This document shows positions 44,598-54,936 of a stretch of 64,000 bases of DNA, in pieces. This DNA comes from Mycolicibacterium peregrinum (GTDB lineage: Bacteria > Actinomycetota > Actinomycetes > Mycobacteriales > Mycobacteriaceae), in the NCBI RefSeq assembly GCF_001665785.1, contig NZ_LZSO01000049.1, positions 124,001 through 188,000 on the forward strand. Reading direction: 5' to 3'. Each line of letters opens with the position of its first letter. Within the stretch, counting starts at the first letter, position 1. The notes beneath the pieces are model-generated. The model saw only the letters and a program-made list of their open reading frames with translations. It made no database searches and was not told where the DNA came from. The position numbers were made by a program, and so were the translations under genes.

Positions 44598-46121
44598 GTG
44601 AGCCCAGCCGATCGCGACGACGCGTCCCAGTCCCAGGCCGACCTTCCCGAGCAGTTCCGGATTCGTCAGGCCAAGCGGGAACGGCTGCTGGCCGAGGGGC
44701 GCGAACCCTATCCGGTGACCGTTCCGCGTACCCACACTCTTGCTGAACTGCGCAGCGCCTATCCGGACCTGGCTGCTGACACCCAGACCGGCGTGATGGT
44801 CGGTGTCTCGGGCCGGGTGGTCTTCGCGCGCAATTCCGGAAAGTTGTGCTTCGCGACGCTGCAGGAGGGTGACGGTACGCAGCTGCAGGCGATGATCAGC
44901 CTGGCCCAGGTGGGCCAGGAGTCACTGGATGCCTGGAAGGCCGACGTGGACCTCGGCGACATCGTGTTCGTTCACGGCGAGGTGATCAGCTCCAAGCGCG
45001 GCGAACTCTCGGTGCTGGCCGACTCGTGGCAGATCGCGGCCAAGGCCCTGCGCCCGCTGCCCGTTGCTCACAAAGAGATGAGCGAAGAAGCACGGGTCCG
45101 TCAGCGCTATGTCGATCTGATCGTGCGTCCCGAGGCGCGCAGCATCGCGCGTCAGCGGGTGGCGGTGGTGCGGGCCGTGCGGTCGGCACTGGAACGCCGC
45201 GACTTCCTCGAGGTCGAGACGCCCATGCTGCAGACGCTGGCCGGTGGGGCGGCGGCTCGCCCGTTCATTACCCACTCGAATGCTCTCGATGTGGATCTGT
45301 ACCTGCGTATCGCGCCCGAACTGTTCCTCAAGCGGTGCATCGTCGGCGGATTTGACCGGGTTTTCGAGTTGAATCGGAACTTCCGTAACGAAGGTGTTGA
45401 TTCCACGCACTCGCCGGAATTCTCGATGTTGGAGACATATCAGGCCTACGGTGACTACAACGATTCCGCAGTAGTCACCCGGGAACTTATTCAAGAAGTT
45501 GCCGACGAGGCGATCGGAACCCGTCAAGTGCCATTGCCCGATGGCACTATCTACGATCTCGACGGGCAATGGGACACGTTGGAAATGTATCCTTCGTTGT
45601 CCGAGGCTCTGGGTGAGGAGATCACGCCCGAGACTTCAGTGGAGTACCTGTGGTCTATTGCCGACCGGCTCGAGGTGGAGATTCCGCGTGACCGCGGCTA
45701 CGGACACGGGAAATTGGTCGAGGAACTCTGGGAGCACACTGTCGGTGAGAAGCTGTGGGCCCCGACGTTCGTCCGCGACTTCCCGGTCGAGACTTCGCCG
45801 TTGACCCGCGCTCACCGCAGCATTCCCGGGGTGACCGAGAAATGGGACCTCTACATACGGCGTTTCGAGCTCGCTACCGGATATTCCGAACTCATCGACC
45901 CGGTAATCCAGCGGGAACGTTTCGAGGCCCAGGCCCGTGCGGCCGCCGCCGGTGATGACGAAGCAATGGTTCTCGACGATGATTTTCTTGCCGCATTGGA
46001 GTACGCGATGCCGCCGACCACCGGTACCGGAATGGGTATCGATCGCTTGTTGATGGCGTTGACGGGGTTGTCTATTCGAGAGACGGTTTTGTTCCCGATT
46101 GTTCGTCGTCACAGTAACTGA
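44598..46121 (+). CDS. lysS: Lysyl-tRNA synthetase, class II
   Basis: 507 residues: N-terminal OB-fold anticodon domain (VGVSGRVVFARNSGKLCF), then the class II core with motif 2 (RNFRNEGVDSTHSPEFSMLE) and motif 3 (GTGMGIDRLLMAL). Charges tRNA-Lys. The GTG at 44598 matches the family start; the preceding 134 bases after coaX hold its promoter region. From about 45250 to the end, third codon positions are much richer in A/T than in the 5' half and in the neighbours, which is unusual for a housekeeping gene. Confidence 0.97.
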   Translation: MSPADRDDASQSQADLPEQFRIRQAKRERLLAEGREPYPVTVPRTHTLAELRSAYPDLAADTQTGVMVGVSGRVVFARNSGKLCFATLQEGDGTQLQAMISLAQVGQESLDAWKADVDLGDIVFVHGEVISSKRGELSVLADSWQIAAKALRPLPVAHKEMSEEARVRQRYVDLIVRPEARSIARQRVAVVRAVRSALERRDFLEVETPMLQTLAGGAAARPFITHSNALDVDLYLRIAPELFLKRCIVGGFDRVFELNRNFRNEGVDSTHSPEFSMLETYQAYGDYNDSAVVTRELIQEVADEAIGTRQVPLPDGTIYDLDGQWDTLEMYPSLSEALGEEITPETSVEYLWSIADRLEVEIPRDRGYGHGKLVEELWEHTVGEKLWAPTFVRDFPVETSPLTRAHRSIPGVTEKWDLYIRRFELATGYSELIDPVIQRERFEAQARAAAAGDDEAMVLDDDFLAALEYAMPPTTGTGMGIDRLLMALTGLSIRETVLFPIVRRHSN

Positions 46122-46252
46122 GTCGCACAACTGAACTGCCCTGATCGACCCGTTGTTGGAAATGTGCGTGTTTTGTGGCACATTGGGGCGCGGGTGCAGG
46201 ATACTCAGGCGTAAGTCACCAATGCGTATGCAGAAGGGTTCGGTGCGGGGTA

Positions 46253-46594
46253 ATGGCTAAGAAAGTGACCGTCACGCTGGTCGATGATTTCGACGGCGAA
46301 GCCACCGCCGACGAGACGGTCGAATTCGGTCTCGACGGCGTCACCTACGAGATCGACCTTTCCTCCAAAAACGCCACCAAGCTCCGAAACGATCTGAAGC
46401 AGTGGGTGGAGGCCGGCCGCCGGGTCGGCGGGCGTCGGCGTGGACGGGCGGCAGGCCCGGCCCGTGGCCGCGGTGCCATCGATCGCGAGCAGAGTGCCGC
46501 CATCCGCGAATGGGCCCGCCGGAACGGCCACAACGTATCGACGCGCGGCCGCATCCCCGCTGATGTCATCGACGCATTCCACGCCGCAACATAG
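46253..46594 (+). CDS. lsr2: Nucleoid-associated protein Lsr2
   Basis: 113 residues; N-terminal oligomerisation domain (KVTVTLVDDFDGEATADETVEFGLDG-type start) and C-terminal AT-hook-like DNA-binding domain with RGRGAI...REWARRNGHNVSTRGRIP. The RGR motif inserts into the minor groove of AT-rich DNA. Lsr2 bridges DNA and silences horizontally acquired genes, the actinobacterial counterpart of H-NS. A strong terminator follows, so it is a single-gene transcript. Confidence 0.97.
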   Translation: MAKKVTVTLVDDFDGEATADETVEFGLDGVTYEIDLSSKNATKLRNDLKQWVEAGRRVGGRRRGRAAGPARGRGAIDREQSAAIREWARRNGHNVSTRGRIPADVIDAFHAAT

Positions 46595-46623
46595 ACGACC
46601 GCAACGTAACCGATAGTTGCCAG

Positions 46624-46659
46624 CTCCGGACCGGTGAGAATTCCCGGTCCGGAGTTTTT
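46624..46659 (+). terminator. Rho-independent terminator of lsr2
   Basis: An 11-bp perfect GC-rich stem (CTCCGGACCGG at 46624-46634 with CCGGTCCGGAG at 46644-46654) with a 9-base loop is followed by TTTTT at 46655-46659. Thirty bases after the lsr2 stop. The rest of the gap to clpC1 (46660-46886) presumably holds its promoter; I see no certain motif. Confidence 0.92.
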
Positions 46660-46886
46660 CGCTAGTGGCGAACCCGAATCGGGCGGTTTGCGGAAACGAA
46701 TCGTCTACCGGCGGCGTTGCTCATCTGCAGCACTCGATGTGGACAGCTTGTCCTGGGTCCAACCTCCGCACCCGGGACGGCCGCCCATTAGAGTGGACGG
46801 TAGGTACTACGTGCGGGCTACGAGAAAACCGATATAACGAAGCCGTACGCGGGTATCGCTACGCGATGGAGAGCAGGTAACCACCG

Positions 46887-49415
<2,529 letters not shown>

Positions 49416-49450
49416 TCGCCTCCGGCGACGAAGCGCAACAAGCTCCAGAC

Positions 49451-49487
49451 GAAAAATGCCCTCACCGTTTTGGTGGGGGCATTTTTC
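49451..49487 (+). terminator. Rho-independent terminator of clpC1
   Basis: GAAAAATGCCC (49451-49461) pairs with GGGCATTTTTC (49477-49487); an inner CACC/GGTG helix closes a GTTTT loop. The 3' arm carries the T-run (49482-49486). A mirrored A-run on the left makes it potentially bidirectional. Confidence 0.93.
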
Positions 49488-49550
49488 ATGCCGATTTCAT
49501 ACCTGCCGACGAGAGAACTCCTGCGCGGTAGTTAGGATGCTGATGTAATC

Positions 49551-49653
49551 GACAGGCAAAGGAACTTGGTGAGAATCCAAGACGGCCGCGCCACTGTAAA
49601 AGTCAGACCCTGACCTGTCATGACACGGACTGGGACGCGAATTCCCGGAAAGG
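49551..49653 (+). promoter_or_regulatory. Cobalamin (B12) riboswitch upstream of cbtBA
   Basis: The B12 box GCCACTGT is at 49590-49597. P1 pairs GACAGG (49551-49556) with CCTGTC (49614-49619). The conserved core GGAA-CTTGG-TGAGAAT-CCAAG-ACGG runs from 49561, with the CTTGG/CCAAG helix at 49565-49569 and 49577-49581. Downstream, a hairpin (49630-49635 with 49643-49648) abuts the GGAAAGG ribosome-binding site of cbtB, suggesting translational repression when B12 is bound. Confidence 0.9.
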
Positions 49654-49660
49654 CACGTAG

Positions 49661-49876
49661 ATGACTTCCACTGAGGCACGCAAGGTCCATGCCCGGCCGA
49701 TCGACCTGTCGGCGACCAAGGCGGTGCTCTGGCTGACGCTGTCGGCGTTCGTCGCCCTGCTGGCCCTCTACTTCGTCGGCATGGATCAGGGTGCGACGTC
49801 CGTGTTCGGTAACAACACCTACGTGCACGAGTTCGTGCACGATGCCCGCCACCTGCTCGGTTTCCCCTGCCACTGA
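49661..49876 (+). CDS. cbtB: Cobalt transporter subunit CbtB
   Basis: 71 residues with a single transmembrane helix (AVLWLTLSAFVALLALYFVG) and the CbtB C-terminal metal-binding signature HEFVHDARHLLGFPCH, rich in histidine with a terminal Cys-His. CbtB acts with CbtA in cobalt uptake across the plasma membrane. Directly behind the cobalamin riboswitch, so it is shut off when B12 is plentiful. cbtA begins 21 bases later. Confidence 0.93.
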   Translation: MTSTEARKVHARPIDLSATKAVLWLTLSAFVALLALYFVGMDQGATSVFGNNTYVHEFVHDARHLLGFPCH

Positions 49877-49897
49877 CGCAGCGGAGAAACCGGACAA

Positions 49898-50662
49898 ATG
49901 GAAAGACAACTCATCGGGCGCGGCATTCTGGCCGGCGCCCTAGCAGGCGTGCTCGCCTTCATCTGGGCGAAGCTGCTGATCGAACCGGTCATCGGCCGGG
50001 CCATCGACTTCGAGAACGGTGTCGGCGCGGCGCATGAGGCCGCCGAACACACACACGGTGCGGGCGGGCATTCGCACGGCGGCGAAGGCGCCGAGGTGTT
50101 CACCCGCGGCGTGCAGTCCAACATCGGAATGGGTTTTGGCGTCCTGATCTTCAGTGTGGCGATGGGCGCGCTGCTGGCGGTCGTGTTCTGCGTGGCATAC
50201 GGCCGGATCAACGTCTCGGCGCGAGCACTGGCGGCGCTGACCGCCGGCGGCATGCTGGTCTCGTTGTGGATCGTCCCCGCGCTCAAGTACCCGCCCAACC
50301 CGCCTGCGGTGAGCCTCGACGAGACGATCAAGCAGCGGACCCTGCTGTACGTGCTGTTGGTGGTGCTGTCGGCCGCCCTGTTCGTCGGCTCGATCCTGTT
50401 GACGCGTCGGCTCACGCCGAAGCTGGGGGTGTGGAATGCCAGCCTGGTCGGCATCGCCGACTACGTGGTGTCGATGGCGGTGGTGTTCCTGATCCTGCCG
50501 GGTATCCATGAGACCCCGTCGGCGTTCCCCGGCGACGACCTCTACGAGTTCCGGCTGTACTCGCTGGGGACGCAGGTGGTGATCTGGGTGACCATCGGGT
50601 TGGTGTTCGGTGCCCTGGCGTCGAAGGTCCTCGGTGAGAAGAAGCAGTCCGTCAGCGCGTGA
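49898..50662 (+). CDS. cbtA: Cobalt transporter subunit CbtA
   Basis: 254 residues, about five transmembrane helices. The first loop is a His-rich metal-capture segment (HTHGAGGHSHGGE), and the GILAGALAGVLAFIWAK first helix and the IADYVVSMAVVFLILPG segment match CbtA. Brings Co2+ into the cell for corrin synthesis, with CbtB. ATG 49898. The next gene starts 16 bases after its stop. Confidence 0.92.
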   Translation: MERQLIGRGILAGALAGVLAFIWAKLLIEPVIGRAIDFENGVGAAHEAAEHTHGAGGHSHGGEGAEVFTRGVQSNIGMGFGVLIFSVAMGALLAVVFCVAYGRINVSARALAALTAGGMLVSLWIVPALKYPPNPPAVSLDETIKQRTLLYVLLVVLSAALFVGSILLTRRLTPKLGVWNASLVGIADYVVSMAVVFLILPGIHETPSAFPGDDLYEFRLYSLGTQVVIWVTIGLVFGALASKVLGEKKQSVSA

Positions 50663-50678
50663 CTTTCGGTGATTCTCG

Positions 50679-51227
50679 ATGAGTGAGGTCGTCCGGCTGT
50701 CGTTGGTGTCGCACGCGATGACCGACGCCATGGCGGCCGGACGATTCCCCAACGACGAACCGCTGAACCAGTTGGGCCATCGGCAGGCCGATGCGACCGT
50801 CGACCTCGGCGTCGTCGACGCGGCCTACTGCGCGCCGGAGAAACGGGCCCGCCAGACCGCGGAGCTCCTCGGTCTGCCGGCAGCGGTCGAGCCTCAGCTG
50901 GCCGATCTGGACTTCGGGAGTTGGCGCGGGACCGTTCTGAGTGGTGTCCAGCCCGCCGACCTGGCGGTCTGGCTCACCGACCCGACCCGGGCACCACACG
51001 GCGGCGAGTCGGTGGTCGGTCTCGTCCAACGGGTGCATGGCTGGATGGATAGCCTGGCCTCGGCGCGGGGACGGTTGGTGGCCGTCACCCACCCCGCGGT
51101 GATCCGTGCGGCCATCCTGGTCGCATTGGATGCGCCACCGAAATCGTTCTGGCGCATCGACATCGCACCGATGAGCCGTACCGTCATGAATTTCCGCGGT
51201 CAGGCCTGGACGCTGCGCAGCAGCTGA
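50679..51227 (+). CDS. Histidine-phosphatase-superfamily protein with altered RHG motif (182 aa)
   Basis: Phosphoglycerate-mutase-like fold: N-terminal SLVSHAMTDAM where active members read RHGxT, a later APEKRARQTAELL (the second arginine), DLDFGSWRG, and the second histidine in VAVTHPAVIR. The catalytic histidine is kept but the preceding Arg is Ser and the Gly is Ala. Its position after the B12-controlled cbtBA suggests a CobC/alpha-ribazole-phosphatase relative serving cobalamin assembly. Reduced or altered phosphatase activity is possible. Confidence 0.8.
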   Translation: MSEVVRLSLVSHAMTDAMAAGRFPNDEPLNQLGHRQADATVDLGVVDAAYCAPEKRARQTAELLGLPAAVEPQLADLDFGSWRGTVLSGVQPADLAVWLTDPTRAPHGGESVVGLVQRVHGWMDSLASARGRLVAVTHPAVIRAAILVALDAPPKSFWRIDIAPMSRTVMNFRGQAWTLRSS

Positions 51228-51258
51228 TGATCGGCTGCGCAGCAAGTTGCCGGTCAGA

Positions 51259-51771
51259 TCACTGGGGGTCGAAACTGTCGATGCGCCATTGTCCGTCGAC
51301 TTTCTTCATGCCAACCCGCACCGCGCTCTGACTGGTGGAGGGGTCCGGGTTGTCGGCGCTGGTGGTGACTTGATTGAGGAACACCAAAGCTGCTGCCGTG
51401 TCGGGGTTGTCGATGGAGATGACGCCGGACTGCACAACGGTTGCAGTGGTACTGACGTGCTTCTGCTGCGCGGCGGGGATGACGGACGTTTCGGTGAAGT
51501 TCTTGTAGTAGTCGGCGAAGTCGCCGGTGGTGACGGCGAGAGCCGCGGCTACATCCTGCTCGACGGTGTCGGAGGAGTAGGACAGGATCTTCACGGTGCT
51601 GGTCGCCGCGGCGTCGGTGACGGCCTGCCGTAGATCGGCCTGATCTGCGAGGGCGACCGGTGCCGGGCGACTCTTGGCGATCAGCTGGACACCGCCGAGC
51701 GCGGCGAGCGCTGCGACACCAACGGCCAACGCGGCGTTGATGATCCACAGGGCGGTCTGGCGGCCGGTCAC
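51259..51771 (-). CDS. Membrane-anchored Mce-associated-like protein (170 aa)
   Basis: One N-terminal transmembrane helix (LWIINAALAVGVAALAALGGVQL), then an extracytoplasmic domain of ~125 residues ending VGMKKVDGQWRIDSFDPQ. This pattern (helical stretch with DFADYYKNF, then strands with a W in the last one) is that of Mce-associated / NTF2-like mycobacterial membrane proteins. It also resembles the extracellular domain of the kinase encoded just before it. The GTG at 51771 overlaps the kinase stop in a GTGA. Function unknown; a partner or competitor of the kinase sensor is the natural guess. Confidence 0.78.
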   Translation of the reverse strand: MTGRQTALWIINAALAVGVAALAALGGVQLIAKSRPAPVALADQADLRQAVTDAAATSTVKILSYSSDTVEQDVAAALAVTTGDFADYYKNFTETSVIPAAQQKHVSTTATVVQSGVISIDNPDTAAALVFLNQVTTSADNPDPSTSQSAVRVGMKKVDGQWRIDSFDPQ

Positions 51772-53222
51772 GATGCGAACTCGACATTCGAGGCCTTGAA
51801 GGCCCCGTCGACTTTCTCGACGGTGACGATCAGCCGCCAATTCCGGGGAGCCTGGTCGCCGCCGGAATCGTTCTTGGGCTGCGCCGTCGCCGCGATGAGA
51901 ACAACGGCGCTTTCGTCGTGGTGGTCGATGGACTTGAGTGCCACCGACTTGGTGCTCGCCGTCGTGGTCACGCCCGTGGCTTTCAATGTCTGGACGAAAG
52001 TGTCACGCGTTTTCGCGAATTGGTCGTGGAACTTTCCGGTCGCGTTGTCCAGGATCCAGTCGACGTCGGCCTCACTTGTCTGTGGACTGATGGACATCAT
52101 CCGTTCGGTGAACCCCTTGGCGAAGTCGGCATACGGCTGCCACTGCGTCGAGGCAGCCGCCTGAGGTGTGGGGCGCGACCATTGCCAGGCGGTGAACCCG
52201 CCCGCGCCGGCCAGCAACACGAGAAGCACCAGCATGACGGCCACTGCCGCAGCGGTCCCGCGAGGTGATGCAACCGGGACAGCGAATTGGGTTGGCATCC
52301 CGGTAGGGACGGCGAAGTGTGTCGGTGCCGCAGCCATCGGCGCGACCGCCGGCATGGTCATCTGCTGATGGATCGACTGCGGCGCACCGTATGCGGCACC
52401 GGCGAGTGCCTGCGCAAAATCTGAGCACTTCGGATAGCGGTCGCCGGGGGACTTGGCCAACGCCCGCGCGAAAACGGGGTCCAGTCGGGCCAGCTCAGGT
52501 CGGAATTGAGACAACGGAGGCGGCGCCGCACTGAGGTGCTTGCCGATCACCACCGCAGGATTGGTGTCGACGAACGGCGGTGCGCCCGCCAACAGGTGAA
52601 ACACCGTGGCCGCCAAGGCATATTGGTCGGTCCGGCCGTCGAGCTGCGCGCCTAACAGCTGCTCGGGGGCGGCGTAGGCCACGGTGCCCACCGTGGTGTT
52701 GGTCGCAGTCAGTCCGCTGATGTCCCCGGTGCGTCGGGCAATGCCGAAATCGGCGAGCAGGATGCGTTGATCGGCGTGGTCGCTCTCACCGAGCAGAATG
52801 TTGGCGGGCTTGACGTCGCGGTGCAACATCCCGTGGCCGTGCGCGTAGTCCAAGGCTGAGGCGACGGCGGTGGCGATCGCCGTCACCTGGACCAGCGGTA
52901 GACCTCCGGGATGCGCCCGCGCCAGATTCGCGGCATCCTCGCCGCGAACGTAATCCATCGAGATCCACAGTTGGCCGTCGGCCTCGCCGCGGTCATGCAG
53001 GGCGACGATGTTGGGATGCCACAAGCTCGAAGCCAGTTCGGCTTCTCGGGTGAACCGGTCGCGGTAGTCGGGATCTTGCGAGGCGCTGGCCGGGAGAATC
53101 TTCAGGGCCTCGTGGCGTGGTAGGCGCGGATGCTCGACCAGATAAACCTCGCCCATCCCGCCCGAGCCCAGTGGTTGCACCACAGTGAACCCCGCGAAAT
53201 TCGACCCCGTCTGCAGCGGCAT
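51768..53222 (-). CDS. Transmembrane Ser/Thr protein kinase (Pkn family, 484 aa)
   Basis: N-terminal Hanks-type kinase: glycine loop LGSGGMGEVYL, Lys41 (HEALK), catalytic HRDVKPANILL with Asp136 (RD type), DFGIAR, GTVAYAAPEQ. A Pro/Ala juxtamembrane linker, one transmembrane helix (AAAVAVMLVLLVLLAGAGGFTAW) and a ~125-residue extracellular domain ending RLIVTVEKVDGAFKASNVEF follow. The external part is not PASTA; it resembles Mce-associated proteins. Closest in layout to mycobacterial PknF/PknJ/PknI-type kinases; I cannot name the orthologue. Located between the cobalt and lpqF genes. Confidence 0.88.
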   Translation of the reverse strand: MPLQTGSNFAGFTVVQPLGSGGMGEVYLVEHPRLPRHEALKILPASASQDPDYRDRFTREAELASSLWHPNIVALHDRGEADGQLWISMDYVRGEDAANLARAHPGGLPLVQVTAIATAVASALDYAHGHGMLHRDVKPANILLGESDHADQRILLADFGIARRTGDISGLTATNTTVGTVAYAAPEQLLGAQLDGRTDQYALAATVFHLLAGAPPFVDTNPAVVIGKHLSAAPPPLSQFRPELARLDPVFARALAKSPGDRYPKCSDFAQALAGAAYGAPQSIHQQMTMPAVAPMAAAPTHFAVPTGMPTQFAVPVASPRGTAAAVAVMLVLLVLLAGAGGFTAWQWSRPTPQAAASTQWQPYADFAKGFTERMMSISPQTSEADVDWILDNATGKFHDQFAKTRDTFVQTLKATGVTTTASTKSVALKSIDHHDESAVVLIAATAQPKNDSGGDQAPRNWRLIVTVEKVDGAFKASNVEFAS

Positions 53223-53240
53223 GCAGCGGATCGTACCGAG

Positions 53241-54617
53241 CTAGCCCACGGGCGCCATGGCGAATGCCCGCTTGGCAATCTGCAACAACCAGCCCGCTGC
53301 CGTCGGGCTACGGAACTTCGGCCAGTTCAGCTGAAAACTGAACACCCACGGCTGCCCGGTGTAGTCCACCGCATACCAACTGAAGGTCAGATCGCCGGGC
53401 AGGTTGCCGCCCTTGGCGCCGATGTACTTCCATTTGTCGGGATCCGGGTCGATGCCGGGCAGGGCGGAGAGGATGTCCTTCACCGGCGCCGCAGCGCCGA
53501 AGGCCGAGGCCTGCAGCGCAGCATGTACCCGGCAGATGTCGGCCGCACTGGCGAACCACTCCAGCCCGTCGTTGGACGCGGGGGTGTGGGTGCGGTACGG
53601 ATCCGGTTCGTAGGGGCGGGAATTGGTCTGCTGGAGCAGCGCCACCCGATCTGCGGGGGAGGCGGCCTTCCACTGGTCGCGAAGGTTCGGCTCACCCCAG
53701 CCGACCGAGAACACCTCGTGCATGGTCGGGAACGGGGTCATGCTGGCCGGATCGTGGTGTCCCGCGGTCACCAGCGCGCGCTCCACCGCGGCCGGGCCCA
53801 TCCGGCCGATCAGCAGATCGGTGGCCATGTTGTCGCTGGCCGAGATCATCTGTTGGGCGGCCGTCCGTACCGTGATCTGAGCGCCGGGGGGAAGCTTGTC
53901 CAGCCCGGCGGAGCCGAGCTTCTTGCCTTCCTTGGTGATTGTGAGGTGATCGTCCCAACTCAGCGTGCCGGCCTTGACTGCGTCCGAAACTGCAAGCAGT
54001 ACATACAGTTTGAAGATCGACGCCAGGGGCAGTGACATGTCGGTGTTGGTGCCTGCGACCTGCTCGCACTTCCCGTTGTTCACCTTGGACACGCGGTAGG
54101 AGTAACGCGCGCCGGACTTTGTGAGCTCGGTGTCGATGTCGGACCACTGTTCGATCTTCGGCGGCACCAGGGTGACGTCGAAACGGTCGACCAGGCCGGC
54201 GTCGTTGGTCCTCAGCGCGATGTCCTGGGCCACGTTGTAGGACGTCAGCACATGCAAGGTCGCCTGCGTGGCCCCGATGTCCACCGAGGTGACCTTGAAC
54301 GGTCGATCCCACCAGATCGAGTCCATCTTGGTGCCCACCAGATCGACCTTTTCGGGGGCGGCCAGCGTGCGCACGCCGATGGGACCGATCGGCCAGTCGG
54401 AGTTGAGCATGTCCATGGTCTGCTTGGCACGCAGACCAGGTGGGGTGATGGTGTCGATGTGCGCGCCGTAGGACACTTCTGCCGCCGGCGCGACGTTGGG
54501 CGAACAGCCACAAGCCAGGGCCGCGGCGACCGCGGTGATGGCCGTCAGGCCAACCGTGCGGCGCAGCGTCCGGCCGCGGCTACGCCTGTGCAGCGGGCCC
54601 TGCAACGTCCAGCACAA
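53241..54617 (-). CDS. lpqF: Lipoprotein LpqF, class A beta-lactamase-like serine hydrolase
   Basis: A twin-Arg-rich N-terminus and lipobox (LACGC) mark an exported lipoprotein. The hydrolase part has SxxK in LASIFK (Ser200), SDN in SASDNMA, and KGG in GAKGGNL, the class A beta-lactamase/PBP set; an N-terminal ~150-residue NTF2-like domain precedes it. Matches LpqF (Rv3593) in length and position next to mhuD. I used the TTG at 54617 (GGAG 7 bases upstream), which puts the start 38 bases inside mhuD; TTG 54605 is an alternative. A true beta-lactamase role is unproven. Confidence 0.85.
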   Translation of the reverse strand: MCWTLQGPLHRRSRGRTLRRTVGLTAITAVAAALACGCSPNVAPAAEVSYGAHIDTITPPGLRAKQTMDMLNSDWPIGPIGVRTLAAPEKVDLVGTKMDSIWWDRPFKVTSVDIGATQATLHVLTSYNVAQDIALRTNDAGLVDRFDVTLVPPKIEQWSDIDTELTKSGARYSYRVSKVNNGKCEQVAGTNTDMSLPLASIFKLYVLLAVSDAVKAGTLSWDDHLTITKEGKKLGSAGLDKLPPGAQITVRTAAQQMISASDNMATDLLIGRMGPAAVERALVTAGHHDPASMTPFPTMHEVFSVGWGEPNLRDQWKAASPADRVALLQQTNSRPYEPDPYRTHTPASNDGLEWFASAADICRVHAALQASAFGAAAPVKDILSALPGIDPDPDKWKYIGAKGGNLPGDLTFSWYAVDYTGQPWVFSFQLNWPKFRSPTAAGWLLQIAKRAFAMAPVG

Positions 54618-54897
54618 CCTCGAACTCCAGCAGTGACGCGCCGGTCGCGACCGGGTTGGCGTGCTCGCCCTTGTGCGCCTCGGCGGCGCGGCCCGTGGCC
54701 CATGCCTGGAAGGCTTCCTCGGTTTCCCACTGCGTCACCACGAAGTAGCGGTCTTCGCCCTTGACCGGACGCAGCAGCTGGAAGCCCAGGAATCCGGGCT
54801 GGTTGTCGACGGAGTGTGCGCGGTTGGCGAAGCGCTTCTCCAGTTCCGGGCCGGCGTTGGGCGGGACCTCGATGGCGTTGATCTTCACGACGGGCAT
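54580..54897 (-). CDS. mhuD: Heme-degrading monooxygenase MhuD
   Basis: 105 residues, identical in length to M. tuberculosis MhuD (Rv3592). The active-site residues known for the family are at the expected positions: Asn7 (VKINAIE), Trp66 (AFQAWAT) and His75 (the heme ligand, in AAEAHKG). It opens heme to mycobilin and releases iron without CO. ATG 54897, transcribed before lpqF and divergent from the alpha/beta-hydrolase with a 39-base gap. Confidence 0.96.
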   Translation of the reverse strand: MPVVKINAIEVPPNAGPELEKRFANRAHSVDNQPGFLGFQLLRPVKGEDRYFVVTQWETEEAFQAWATGRAAEAHKGEHANPVATGASLLEFEVVLDVAGPAAQA

Positions 54898-54936
54898 GGT
54901 GTTCAGGCTACCGTGGCTGCCCGGCAAGATAACGGG

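Noticed and set aside
46840..46870. ClgR box upstream of clpC1
   Set aside because: CGC/GCG triplets occur near 46850 but not with the required spacing.
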